The notes under the pieces were generated by a model. That model was not told where the DNA came from. It saw only the letters and a list, made by a program, of their open reading frames with translations, and did no database searches. Made by a program: the position numbers and the translations under genes. Shown piece after piece: positions 55,301-63,906 of a stretch of DNA of 64,000 nt; the stretch's first letter is position 1; every line of letters starts with the position of its first letter. The stretch covers positions 95,065-159,064 of the forward strand of contig NZ_JADOET010000009.1 in assembly GCF_015645385.1 (NCBI RefSeq). Direction: 5' to 3'. This DNA comes from Winogradskyella marina. Its GTDB lineage: Bacteria; Bacteroidota; Bacteroidia; Flavobacteriales; Flavobacteriaceae.

Positions 55301-57757
55301 TGTGTGTGGTTCTTCTATTCTATAGATATTTCCTGAGGCATTATTTGCAATGAACATGTTTCCAAGAGCATCCATATATGCCGTACCAAATTGGTTGGTT
55401 GTTTCAGAACTTAATCCAGTTACTAATCCAAGATCGTCAACTGTGTTACTAGTAATATTAAAACGTAACAACTTTCTATCATTTGTGCTTGTTACAAAAT
55501 AGATATTGCCATCTATTGGGCTAAAAGTAATGTCATTAACCGTTGTTGGATAATTTAACAACGTTGATGCCGTTAAATAGTTAGGACTAGAAGGGTTTAA
55601 GTCTATAGAAACAAATTTATCTAATCCGTGTAAAACTAAAAGGCCATTTTCATTGATATCTCCAGAGCTGTAATCTCCAACAGTAAATGGTCCTACAATT
55701 GGAAGGAATTCTACATTTGCTGACGCATCAATTTTTACAATATTGTTAGTGAACTGTTGTATACCATAAATATTATTATCTAGAACATTATAACCAATCG
55801 CGTTAACAAATTGTGATTCATTAGTGTTTTCAATTAATGGCGCTTTAATTAATGTTTGTTCATGAGTTACTAAATTATATGAATATAGTCCAGACACAAA
55901 ATCACCTTCACTATTTCTTTCATTAACAATAATATAAGCAAAACCATCCTCACAATCAAAAGGAGTATTGAGGCACTCGGCAGGTGATGAGCCTGTTAAA
56001 TCAAGCGATCCACATTTGTCAGATATTGTAATATTATAATCTTCTACCGTACTTTCAATAGGACTAGAAACCCAAGTGGTTGTTCCATCACCATTATCTG
56101 TGAATATACCTGACTGACCATCTCCTGAAGCTGTAAATGGCGCTGTACCAGTAAAAGTGGCTTCTATCGTATATAAAGTTCCATGAACAACTATGCAACT
56201 TGCCTCTTGTGGGTTTAATAATGAAATTTCATCACTGAAGTTAACAGTAACAGCAAGTCTATCTAAACTTTCACATCCATCACTACTTGTTTGTGAGGCA
56301 TAATAAGTTGTACCTTCAGTTAAAGCCGTATTAGAGTTTAATGGAGTATTACTGTTTTCATCAGCATACCACATAATATTACTTCCAGTGGCATTTAAAT
56401 CTGAAATTGTAGAATTATTAGCTTCACAGAATTCTTGATTTGAAGAACCTGTTGGTGCTGCGGTTTCGTTTAAACTAATGGTAATAACACCTGGATTAGA
56501 GACGTGTCCTAAAACATCTGAAATTGTGTATTGTACGGATGTACCAGAAAAAGTTTGTAATGCTGTAAACGTTACCTCACCATTTGTACCTAAAGTGAAA
56601 GTTCCTTGTCCTGGAATAGTCACAGTATTGGTTGGAAGTGTCGTACTAGGATCTAAGAGTTGAACTGATGCGATATCTAAAGCATAAGTTCCTTCTGAGT
56701 CATTAGCAGCAATATTAAGTGTGATTTCTGTTGTATCTGAAGTAATACAAATATCATCAGCAATAGCCATTGGTTTAGTCGGTTGGGTAGGGCATCGTGC
56801 ACCGTCACCTGGACTAACACCTGGTAAATTACTGTAAAACGCAGCAGTTAAACCACCTAAATGTGGAGTGTTTATTTTATAAGTATTACCAGAAGAGTTA
56901 TTTGCAACATACATATTACCTAAAGTATCCATATAGGCTGTTCCAAAAGAATTTGTTGATTCTGATTCTAACCCTGAAACTTGACCAAGAGTCGATATTG
57001 TATTTGTTGTGGTATCAAACTTTAATAAGCTTCTAGAGCTATTACTCGTTAAAATATACAGGTTATTGTCAATAGGGCTAAAAGCCATATCGTTACTAAC
57101 AACAAAATGTTGTAACACTATATTGGCAACTAAATAATTTGGACTTGTTGGATTTAAGTCTATAGTTACAAATCGTCCTTGTCCGTATAAATATAAAATA
57201 CCATTTTCATCGATATCACCAGACGGATAATTACTACCTGTTAAACCAGTTACAGTTAAAAGTTCTATATCACCATTATTATCAATTTTAACAACTTTGT
57301 TACTGCCTTGTAAAAAACCATATAAGTAATTGTCTACAACGTTATAACCAATAGCATTTATAAATTGAGATGTTGTTGTATCTGAAATAAGAGGATCTTT
57401 GATCTCGGAAAGCGAATTAGTAGACAAGTCAAATGAGTAAAGACCTGTCACGTTTCCATTACCACTACCTACGTTTGTTAATATATAACCAAAACCATCA
57501 GCACAACTAAAAGCCATGTTCGCTTTACCTCTAAGGCTTTGTTGTAAGTCATTATATTTCGATTCAGAGACATAACGTGCATTGGTTAGCTCTAAATCCT
57601 CAGATGGAACTTGTTTGTTTTTGGTTGCGTTTTGATTTTTTGTAACCAAAACTTGACCATATGAGCTAAAACTCACCATACTTAACGTAATGGCAAACAC
57701 CAAGGACATTACCAGTTTACTCGGTGTTATTAATTTGGGGTTGTAAAAATGTTTCAT
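52313..57757 (-). CDS. Large surface adhesin with type B T9SS (gliding motility-associated) C-terminal domain
   Basis: The 1814-residue precursor has a signal peptide (to about residue 36). Two related halves follow, each with a beta-propeller-like region (FSCADGFGYILTN near 83 and FDCEDGFAYIIVN near 604) plus Ig-like domains. Then come five HYR-like repeats (DTTAPTFS..ITIECDVD..TDDCDNTTT), three of them near identical, a further beta domain, and a type B domain of about 90 residues (VISKSVTANGDAYNEFFTL and FNRWGAEIYKSNNYQNDWNG). Type B cargo like SprB is displayed on the cell surface and can serve gliding or adhesion. It is the first gene of the operon with the SprF-like and OmpA-like partners. 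Confidence 0.93.
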   Translation of the reverse strand: MKHFYNPKLITPSKLVMSLVFAITLSMVSFSSYGQVLVTKNQNATKNKQVPSEDLELTNARYVSESKYNDLQQSLRGKANMAFSCADGFGYILTNVGSGNGNVTGLYSFDLSTNSLSEIKDPLISDTTTSQFINAIGYNVVDNYLYGFLQGSNKVVKIDNNGDIELLTVTGLTGSNYPSGDIDENGILYLYGQGRFVTIDLNPTSPNYLVANIVLQHFVVSNDMAFSPIDNNLYILTSNSSRSLLKFDTTTNTISTLGQVSGLESESTNSFGTAYMDTLGNMYVANNSSGNTYKINTPHLGGLTAAFYSNLPGVSPGDGARCPTQPTKPMAIADDICITSDTTEITLNIAANDSEGTYALDIASVQLLDPSTTLPTNTVTIPGQGTFTLGTNGEVTFTALQTFSGTSVQYTISDVLGHVSNPGVITISLNETAAPTGSSNQEFCEANNSTISDLNATGSNIMWYADENSNTPLNSNTALTEGTTYYASQTSSDGCESLDRLAVTVNFSDEISLLNPQEASCIVVHGTLYTIEATFTGTAPFTASGDGQSGIFTDNGDGTTTWVSSPIESTVEDYNITISDKCGSLDLTGSSPAECLNTPFDCEDGFAYIIVNERNSEGDFVSGLYSYNLVTHEQTLIKAPLIENTNESQFVNAIGYNVLDNNIYGIQQFTNNIVKIDASANVEFLPIVGPFTVGDYSSGDINENGLLVLHGLDKFVSIDLNPSSPNYLTASTLLNYPTTVNDITFSPIDGNIYFVTSTNDRKLLRFNITSNTVDDLGLVTGLSSETTNQFGTAYMDALGNMFIANNASGNIYRIEEPHTGNLAATPYNQLIDVLPGDGARCPSQIITPVAVDDTLCITSDDTEIEISVLNNDSAGTYDIDITAVELIDPITSLPSTSVTIPNEGTFSVNNQGVVLFEALPSFSGTSIEYTITDMIGVTSTPATITISLNTTTTPTGNSVQEFCESSEPTIADLSATGTNIQWYASETDTSSLDSSEELIDGNTYYATQTTSNSCESLERLAVTVNFTNDITLISAETLECSEDGTTYTVVATFTGTAPFTAIGNGQPGTWATNDDDTFTWTSDAISGTEDYNIEIQDANLCNTITLSGDAAICCEFEVTCPTFEDTTVACYSELPSETAYTIEAFEALGNADGIIGDNACGLIEITAQNSSDQGTCEQTITRTYTITSYEDTNSNGVRDEDETTILNSAECTQLIIVNDTIAPEFTVPDDITIECDVDATDLSITGYVNDESDNCSTDLKATFTDSVADGTCPGSSIISRTWSLIDDCDNTTTYVQTITVQDTTAPTFSGPADITIECDVDPTDLTITGDVTDESDNCASDLDAIFTDSVADGTCPGSSIISRTWSLTDDCDNTTTFVQTITVQDTTAPTFSVPADITIECDVDVTDLTITGDVTDESDNCASDLEATYTDSVEDGTCPGASVISRTWSLTDDCDNTTTVVQTITVQDTTAPMFNETLPADITVECDAVPTAETLTATDSCGTAEVVFEEEITEGSCMGDYSIVRTWTATDSCENETIHTQIITVQDTTAPTLLNEYEDTIVVTCDDIPEVPSLSFEDSCSNDMDVSFNEESNQTNDFDDYTITRTWTVTDDCGNQAVYTQTITVETSNIIETMDTNLCILDSELDLFNLLSGDFDMNGTWSVVSGDATIDGSFFDPTSAEVGVYTFMYSISEGACPSEAVVTVTLDDDCVVLACGEENVVISKSVTANGDAYNEFFTLTGVEDCGFVIELQIFNRWGAEIYKSNNYQNDWNGEAHGSSIGSSGKVPTGTYYYIINLKNSGLDPFAGPIYVATN
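53343..54089 (-). repeat. Three tandem 249-bp units in the adhesin gene
   Basis: The landmark GGTGCNGTTG recurs at 53343, 53592 and 53841, and GGTGCG at 54090, exactly 249 bp (83 codons) apart. The units are nearly identical at DNA level and encode HYR-like modules, so they probably arose by recent duplication or are homogenised by recombination. Confidence 0.9.
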
Positions 57758-58335
57758 TCTAAACGTTTTTAAGTAAATCAGGTTATGATTGCTTTAAAAT
57801 TTGATTTTGTATTTTTTAATTATGAAATCGCTTTGATACATACAACTATATAATGGGTTGTAATAGGTATTAAGGAATTCGTTTGAAAAAATATTGATAA
57901 AAATAATAGGTCTGGAAAAGGTTGAATTAATCATCTTAAAAGCGCCGTTAAATAAACGGATCACTTGATTTTGAATAATTGTATAGGAGAGGATGTTATT
58001 CCCGTAGGTTTGTCCATTCATTCCTGTATTTCTTTCTATTTCCATGACATTTAAATTAAAAATGATGTCGTAAACTTTTTAGATACAAACTAACATATCT
58101 ATTGTTTAAATGGGTTATTAAAATATTTAGAGGGAAGGGGTTTTTGGTAACAAAATACCAAAACATGGATTTAATAATATATTTTTTAGTTTGGGGTCTT
58201 TTACATTAATTTTACATGACAAATTAAACTATAACAACACTGATAAACAAAAATTTATGTTAAAGGGGCAATATACTCGTCAAAACGGACATATGCAACC
58301 TTTCATCGAAAAAAAACGTATTTAATCGAGTTAAA
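57758..58335. other. Divergent intergenic region, adhesin operon and sixA-ppk operon
   Basis: I see no gene in these 578 bases. Two divergent units start here, but no perfect TAnnTTTG is seen on either strand. A degenerate copy of the recurring motif (ATGCAACCTTTCATCGAA, with a 3-bp insertion) lies at 58293-58310, 25 bp before sixA. Confidence 0.5.
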
Positions 58336-58824
58336 ATGAAAAAACTAATAATAATAAGGCATGGTAAATCGTCCTGGGAACATGATGTAACGGATAGAAA
58401 TAGACCGTTAAAAACGAGGGGTGAAAACGATTCTGAGCTGGTTGTCAGAGAGTTAGCTAAGAAAGATGATGTTCCGTGTAAGTTGTTCTCGAGTCCTGCA
58501 AACAGGGCACTTAGTACTTGTAAGATTTTTACCGCATTTCTGGAAATTTCTGAAAGCGAAATAATTATTTCTGAAGACCTATATGATTTTGATGGAAAAA
58601 ATGTAATTAACTTTATTAAAAATTTACCAAACGAATATGAAAAGGTTATGATTTTTGGTCATAATCATGCTTTAACATCAATTTCTAATATATTTGGTGA
58701 CACATTTATAGATAATCTTCCTACAAGCGGTTTAGTAAAACTTACTTTTGATATTGATGACTGGAAGGATCTAAAACAAGGAACCACAGAATTTATAATA
58801 ATCCCAAAGGATTTAAAAGAATGA
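58336..58824 (+). CDS. sixA: SixA-like histidine phosphatase
   Basis: The 162-residue cytosolic protein has IIRHGKSSWEH (phospho-His motif) and a second His in IFGHNHALTSI, with no signal peptide. SixA of E. coli removes phosphate from histidine of ArcB or PtsH-type phosphotransfer proteins. Here it starts a compact operon and overlaps the polyphosphate kinase gene by four bases (ATGA), so it is translationally coupled to polyphosphate synthesis. The exact target is unknown. Confidence 0.85.
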   Translation: MKKLIIIRHGKSSWEHDVTDRNRPLKTRGENDSELVVRELAKKDDVPCKLFSSPANRALSTCKIFTAFLEISESEIIISEDLYDFDGKNVINFIKNLPNEYEKVMIFGHNHALTSISNIFGDTFIDNLPTSGLVKLTFDIDDWKDLKQGTTEFIIIPKDLKE

Positions 58825-60875
58825 CAAAAGACAAAAACATTTATATAAATAGAGAATTAAGTTGGTTAAAATTTAACGAGCGTGTATTGCAAGAAGCTGC
58901 AGATAAAAATGTACCTCTTATTGAACGGTTACGTTTTTTAGGAATTTTCTCTAATAATTTAGATGAGTTTTTTAAAGTTAGATATGCTACTGTAAAACGA
59001 ATTTATGAAGCTGGCAAAGGTGGTAAATCCGAATTAGGAGGTATTACGGCAGGTGTTCTTTTAGAAGAAATAACGCAAATCGTAATCGCACAACAAAGCT
59101 ACAGTTTAGAGATTTTAGATGAGATAGATTTAGAGCTTAAAAATGAAAATATATACGTCATCAATGAAACTGAAATTGACAGTTATCATCATGATTTTAT
59201 AAAAAACTATTTCTACCAAGAAATTAGTCCTGCTCTTGTGGTTATAATGCTTAACGAAGATGTTGCACTACCAGAACTCATGGACATTTCGGCTTATTTA
59301 ACAGTAAAAATGACAAATTCAGATGGAAAGGACCAAGTGGCATTGGTAGAAATTTCATCAGATATGGATCGTTTTGTAGTGCTACCGAGTAAAAACGGTA
59401 ACAACTATATTATTATGGTGGATGATATTTTAAGATATTGTTTAGACGATATTTTTAATATTTTTAAATATGATAGTATTAGTGCTCACATGATTAAAAT
59501 TACTAGAGATGGTGAGTTAGATTTTGATAGCGATTTAAGTAAGAGTTTTATAGAAAAACTATCCGATAGTGTTAAAGATAGACAAAGTGGAGCACCTGTT
59601 CGCTTTGTCTATGATATGAGTATTAGTAAAGACACTTTAAGTTTTTTACTGAAACACATGTCTATTGATGAAAAAGAAAGTATAATTCCGGGAGGTAGAT
59701 ATCATAACCGAAGAGATTATATGAGTTTTCCAAGTTTAGGGAGAACGGATTTACTCTATGATAAAATTAGACCACTTCCTGTAAAAGGACTTAGTTTAGA
59801 AGAGAGTATTTTTAAAACCATTGCTAAAAAAGATTACTTGGTTTATACACCTTACCACACCTTTTCATATATCGTTAAATTTTTAAGGGAGGCTGCTTTA
59901 GATCCAAAAGTAAAAACTATAAAAATTACTATTTATAGATTAGCTCAAATCTCTCATGTTGCAAGTTCCTTAATTAATGCTGCTAAAAACGGTAAAAAGG
60001 TAACGGTTTCGATAGAGCTTAGAGCGCGTTTTGATGAAGCTGCAAATATTAATTATGCAGAACAAATGCAAGATGAAGGTATTAAAATGCTCTTTGGTGT
60101 AACGGGTTTAAAAGTGCATTGTAAAATGTGCGTTATTGAACGTGAAGAAAAGGATAAACTCGTAAGGTATGGTTTTATAAGTACAGGGAATTTTAACGAG
60201 TCTACAGCAAAAATTTATACGGATTTTACCTTAATGACCTCAAATTCAAAAATCTTAAAAGAAGTCAATAAAGTATTTGATTTTTTTGAAGTCAATTATA
60301 AAGTGAATCGATACAAGCACCTTATTACGTCGCCACATTATACCAAATCTAAGTTATTTGCATTAATTGATAATGAAATAGAAAGTGCCCAAAACGGTAA
60401 GCCTGCTTATATTAAACTTAAAATGAATAGTATAAGCAGCTATAAAATGATTGATAAGCTATATGAAGCAAGTCGGGCTGGTGTAAAAATTCAAATGATT
60501 GTTAGAGGGCTATGTTGTTTGGTGCCAGGTGTAAAGGGGATGAGTGAAAATATAGAAATTATAAGTATTATAGATAAATTCCTAGAACATACACGTTTGT
60601 ATATATTTTCAAATAAAAATAATCCGAAAATCTACATTTCTTCAGCAGATTGGATGACCAGAAATATAGATAATAGAGTAGAGGTTAGTTGCCCAATTTA
60701 TGATGAAGATATCAAAGTTGAGCTACAACATTTATTTGATATTTGTTGGAATGACAATGTAAAAGCACGTGTCATTAATGAAAACCAGGATAATACCTAT
60801 CGCAGAAACGACAATCCTAAAGTAAGATCGCAATTTGATACGTATAAGTATTACTTAAATAAATTAGAAATATAA
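58821..60875 (+). CDS. ppk1: Polyphosphate kinase 1
   Basis: The 684-residue protein has the N-terminal NRELSWLKFNERVLQEA and the two phospholipase D-like halves of PPK1. The active-site His433 lies in LKVHCKMCVIE, followed by GFISTGNFNESTAKIYTDF and the second HTRLYIF/SSADWMTRNIDNRVEV region. It reversibly builds long polyphosphate from ATP at the membrane or in granules. The length is typical. It is coupled by overlap to sixA upstream and starts 2 bp before ppx. Confidence 0.96.
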   Translation: MTKDKNIYINRELSWLKFNERVLQEAADKNVPLIERLRFLGIFSNNLDEFFKVRYATVKRIYEAGKGGKSELGGITAGVLLEEITQIVIAQQSYSLEILDEIDLELKNENIYVINETEIDSYHHDFIKNYFYQEISPALVVIMLNEDVALPELMDISAYLTVKMTNSDGKDQVALVEISSDMDRFVVLPSKNGNNYIIMVDDILRYCLDDIFNIFKYDSISAHMIKITRDGELDFDSDLSKSFIEKLSDSVKDRQSGAPVRFVYDMSISKDTLSFLLKHMSIDEKESIIPGGRYHNRRDYMSFPSLGRTDLLYDKIRPLPVKGLSLEESIFKTIAKKDYLVYTPYHTFSYIVKFLREAALDPKVKTIKITIYRLAQISHVASSLINAAKNGKKVTVSIELRARFDEAANINYAEQMQDEGIKMLFGVTGLKVHCKMCVIEREEKDKLVRYGFISTGNFNESTAKIYTDFTLMTSNSKILKEVNKVFDFFEVNYKVNRYKHLITSPHYTKSKLFALIDNEIESAQNGKPAYIKLKMNSISSYKMIDKLYEASRAGVKIQMIVRGLCCLVPGVKGMSENIEIISIIDKFLEHTRLYIFSNKNNPKIYISSADWMTRNIDNRVEVSCPIYDEDIKVELQHLFDICWNDNVKARVINENQDNTYRRNDNPKVRSQFDTYKYYLNKLEI

Positions 60876-60877
60876 TT

Positions 60878-61783
60878 ATGCTAAAAATACAGAAGTTTGC
60901 AGCTATTGATATTGGATCTAATGCCGTAAGGTTACTAATTTCAAATATTATAGAACAAGATGATGAACCTACAATCTTTAAAAAGAACTCGTTAGTTCGT
61001 GTTCCAATTCGATTAGGCGCAGATGTATTTCTAAAAGGTGAAATATCTGAATATAATCAGGAGCGAATGTTAGATACCATGAAAGCGTTTAGTCTTATAA
61101 TTAAATCCCATGGTGTGTCTCGTTACAAAGCCTGTGCAACATCTGCCATGCGAGAAGCTAAAAATAGCGAGTCTTTATCACAGAAAATCTTTGAAACTTG
61201 TGGTATTAATATAGAAATAATTGATGGTGAAGAAGAAGCTACTATCATTGCAGCAACCGATTTGAAATCCTTTATAAACCCAAATAGAACATACCTTTAT
61301 GTAGATGTTGGAGGAGGAAGTACTGAGTTTTCTATAATACACAATGGTGATAAAAAATTGTCTAAATCATTTAAAATCGGAACCGTAAGATTATTAAATG
61401 ATATTGTTAAGAACGAAACTTGGTTAGAAGTAGAACGTTGGATTAAAGACCATACCAAACAATATGATAAAATAGAGTTGATAGGATCTGGTGGTAACAT
61501 TAATAAGATTTTTAAGATTTCAGGTAAAAGTGTTGGTAAACCGTTAACCTACTTCTATTTAACAAGCTATTATAAAACACTTCAAAATTACTCGTATGAA
61601 GAGCGTATTACAAAGCTAAATCTAAATCAAGATAGAGCAGATGTAATTATTCCTGCAACCAGAATTTACTTGTCTGCAATGAAATGGAGTGGTGCAAAAG
61701 ATGTTTATGTGCCCAAAATTGGACTATCAGATGGTATTATAAAAAGTATGTATTTTGAAACAGTTTCGAGTATTACGATTTAA
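60878..61783 (+). CDS. ppx: Exopolyphosphatase, Ppx/GppA family
   Basis: The 301-residue protein has the ASKHA nucleotide-binding motifs AAIDIGSNAVRLLI (8-21) and YVDVGGGSTEFSI (about 139-151). It ends soon after the second domain and lacks the C-terminal HD-like domain of E. coli Ppx. Family members hydrolyse polyphosphate or pppGpp. With ppk1 immediately upstream it likely tunes the polyphosphate pool; a (p)ppGpp role is also possible. Confidence 0.92.
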   Translation: MLKIQKFAAIDIGSNAVRLLISNIIEQDDEPTIFKKNSLVRVPIRLGADVFLKGEISEYNQERMLDTMKAFSLIIKSHGVSRYKACATSAMREAKNSESLSQKIFETCGINIEIIDGEEEATIIAATDLKSFINPNRTYLYVDVGGGSTEFSIIHNGDKKLSKSFKIGTVRLLNDIVKNETWLEVERWIKDHTKQYDKIELIGSGGNINKIFKISGKSVGKPLTYFYLTSYYKTLQNYSYEERITKLNLNQDRADVIIPATRIYLSAMKWSGAKDVYVPKIGLSDGIIKSMYFETVSSITI

Positions 61784-61888
61784 TTTTTGCTGATAAATAT
61801 TCCATTTGTCCGATTTTTCACTAGATAGACCTATTAATTGATTGTAGGTTTAATATTTACTTATATTAGTCGTCTCAAATTGAAAATT

Positions 61889-62419
61889 ATGAAAAAACAC
61901 TTATTTGCCCTACTATTCATTTCCTTTACGTCTATTGTAATGTCTCAAGATATTTTATACGGAGTAAGAGGAGCGTTAAATGTCTCTAATCTAGATTTTG
62001 ATCCAGATGCTGATTTTGAAAACAAACACAGAAATGGTTTTGCTTTTGCTGGTTTTGCGGATTTTAATTTATCAGATAATTTATCCTTATTAACAGAGTT
62101 ACAATGGTCTGCAGAAGGAGCAAAAGAAAGAAACCTTAGAGCAGATTATCTTAAATTACCTATCCTGCTTAGATTTTCAATATCAGATAATATGTTGTTA
62201 GGAGTTGGTCCTCAGGTTGCATTAAAAACATGGGAATATGAAGATGCCTTCTCAACATTTGTATTTTCTGGTGTTGCTGGGTTAGAGTATATGATCACTG
62301 ATGAGTTGTTCTTAGATGCAAGATATTATTACGGAGTTACAAATATTCTTGAAGAAGACTTAACAGATATAGAAGCTAAAAACCATGTGATTCAATTTGG
62401 TTTTGGAATCAAAATATAA
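61889..62419 (+). CDS. PorT-like outer-membrane beta-barrel protein
   Basis: I start at the ATG at 61889; the longer frame opens with TTG and only adds a spurious hydrophobic stretch. The 176-residue precursor has a signal peptide (MSQ after a hydrophobic core) and the PorT-type pattern: YGVRGALNVSNL, LTELQWSAEG, YLKLPILLRFS, LGVGPQVALK and a terminal VIQFGFGIKI strand. It is the fifth small barrel of this design in the window. No substrate known. Confidence 0.83.
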   Translation: MKKHLFALLFISFTSIVMSQDILYGVRGALNVSNLDFDPDADFENKHRNGFAFAGFADFNLSDNLSLLTELQWSAEGAKERNLRADYLKLPILLRFSISDNMLLGVGPQVALKTWEYEDAFSTFVFSGVAGLEYMITDELFLDARYYYGVTNILEEDLTDIEAKNHVIQFGFGIKI

Positions 62420-62444
62420 AATGAAAACACTTCAAATAATTTAT

Positions 62445-62468
62445 AAGCCTTAACAGATGTTGAGGCTT
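62445..62468. terminator. Probable bidirectional terminator
   Basis: AAGCCT and AGGCTT enclose TAAC-AGAT-GTTG, forming a broken stem between convergent genes, followed by a T-rich stretch on the plus strand. Confidence 0.5.
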
Positions 62469-62503
62469 TATTGTTGCAGATATTTTAATTGCTAGTAAAA
62501 ATA

Positions 62504-63085
62504 TTAGCCATGAATCGTTTCTTTATTACCTAAATCTCTCATTATCTCGGCTTCATAATCCAAAAGTGCTTCCCATTTTTGGTCAACTTCAGTTCTGTCA
62601 CCATATTGTCTAGCGAAATTTAAAAACATGGTGTAATGACCAGCTTCACTGATCATAAGTTTACGATAGAATTTAGCTAATTTTTTATCCTCTAATTCTT
62701 CAGATAACAATCTAAAACGTTCACAACTTCGTGCTTCAATTAAGGCTGCATATAATAATCGGTGAACTAATTGTGTAGTTCTACTTCCTCCTTTGGGAAA
62801 AAACTTTATTAGTGCAATGACATAATCATCTTTACGATCTCTACCAAGAGTCCAGCCTTTTTCTAAAATCCGGTCGTGTACCATTTTAAAATGGCTCATT
62901 TCTTCGTTTACGAGTGCGATCATTTCTTGCACGAGTTCTGTGTATTCAGGAAAACCTACAATTAATGAAATCGCTGTACTGGCTGCCTTTTGCTCACAAT
63001 ACGCATGATCGGTTAAAATATCTTCAATATTCTTTTCAACAATATTGACCCATCTTGGATCGGTTGGTAATTTTAGTCCTAACAT
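62504..63085 (-). CDS. miaE: tRNA 2-methylthio-N6-isopentenyladenosine hydroxylase, MiaE
   Basis: The 193-residue diiron protein has ILTDHAYCEQKAASTAISLI and NEEMSHFKMVHDRI, with two E-x2-H-type ligand sets, and LLYAALIEARSCERF and SEAGHYTMFLNFARQYG for the second half. It hydroxylates the isopentenyl group of ms2i6A37 in tRNAs that read U-starting codons and needs O2. The length is typical. It is convergent with the barrel gene upstream. Confidence 0.93.
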   Translation of the reverse strand: MLGLKLPTDPRWVNIVEKNIEDILTDHAYCEQKAASTAISLIVGFPEYTELVQEMIALVNEEMSHFKMVHDRILEKGWTLGRDRKDDYVIALIKFFPKGGSRTTQLVHRLLYAALIEARSCERFRLLSEELEDKKLAKFYRKLMISEAGHYTMFLNFARQYGDRTEVDQKWEALLDYEAEIMRDLGNKETIHG

Positions 63086-63130
63086 GTTTTGAATAATTAA
63101 GTTATTTAGAGATTGAGTTATTGAAAAAAA

Positions 63131-63207
63131 AATGTCACATTGAGCGCAGTCAAAATACGAATAAAAACGAGGTTTAAAATGTCTTAGACTCCGCTCAGAC
63201 TGACATT
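63131..63207. repeat. Palindromic flavobacterial-type intergenic repeat
   Basis: ATGTCA-N3-TGAGCGCAGTC (63132-63151) is mirrored by GACTCCGCTCA-N3-TGACAT (63187-63206), with one mismatch. It resembles the TGAGCGCAGTC-type element seen across flavobacterial spacers. Here it lies between miaE and the lipoprotein gene. Confidence 0.7.
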
Positions 63208-63222
63208 TTATATGAATTGTAT

Positions 63223-63807
63223 TTAATTCACATCAACTTGAACAATATTCGATTTTCCGTTTTCTTTAATATACAAGGTATGGAAAGCATACTTATCTGT
63301 TTCAGGAATAGCATGAACAATATCAATTAAAACCATATTGGTATACGTTGGGTCGTCATTAACTTGAATGGACTTTAAAACTGCCAATTTATCAAAATTA
63401 TATAAATGAGAACCAGCAACTAAATTGTCAGTGTATTTAAAGTCTTTATTTACCTTTTGTTTATCGAAACTCTCATTGTAAATTTCTTTATCATTTTTAG
63501 TTACACTAACATCAAATTTGAAATTTCTATAATACGTTTGGTAATTGATAGTGTCTTTTATTTTTGAAAACAGAACGGCATTAGACATATCAGAGTAGGT
63601 CTTTATTTTTACGCGATAACCGTTGCTCATTATGGTGTCGACCTCATGTTCCATATAGTTTTTCGGAATATAAACATTGGTTTCAAAATTGACTGTTTTT
63701 TTGAATTTTTCAATGCTATCTGATAAGGCCTGACCTTGTGTTTTTCTACCATCACAGCTTGTAAAAGCTATAATACTTACAATTAAAAGGCCTAGGAAAT
63801 GTTTCAT
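63223..63807 (-). CDS. Lipoprotein of unknown function (DUF4738-like)
   Basis: The 194-residue precursor has a lipobox (IIAFTSC). The mature part is a beta-rich globular domain with motifs YQTYYRNFKFDVSVTKNDKEI and a late THLYNF-like core; I associate this loosely with DUF4738 but am not certain. It precedes miaE in the minus direction with a 137-bp repeat-containing gap, so joint transcription is uncertain. Confidence 0.72.
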   Translation of the reverse strand: MKHFLGLLIVSIIAFTSCDGRKTQGQALSDSIEKFKKTVNFETNVYIPKNYMEHEVDTIMSNGYRVKIKTYSDMSNAVLFSKIKDTINYQTYYRNFKFDVSVTKNDKEIYNESFDKQKVNKDFKYTDNLVAGSHLYNFDKLAVLKSIQVNDDPTYTNMVLIDIVHAIPETDKYAFHTLYIKENGKSNIVQVDVN

Positions 63808-63906
63808 ATGCTTGAATTTTAAATCAAGGTATTTATTGGTTCTTTCTTCTATCTCTTATGCTCAATACCATTGAAATACTATAAGGTCACTAGATGAAGC
63901 AATCTT

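Noticed and set aside
57794..58045. 83-codon minus-strand frame upstream of the adhesin operon
   Set aside because: Composition is random-like, with no domain, no promoter and no signal. It lies in the leader region of the operon; I see no support for translation.
58293..58310. Tenth copy of the recurring motif upstream of sixA
   Set aside because: A 3-bp insertion breaks the core and no -7 box lies at the usual distance. I kept it only as a note.
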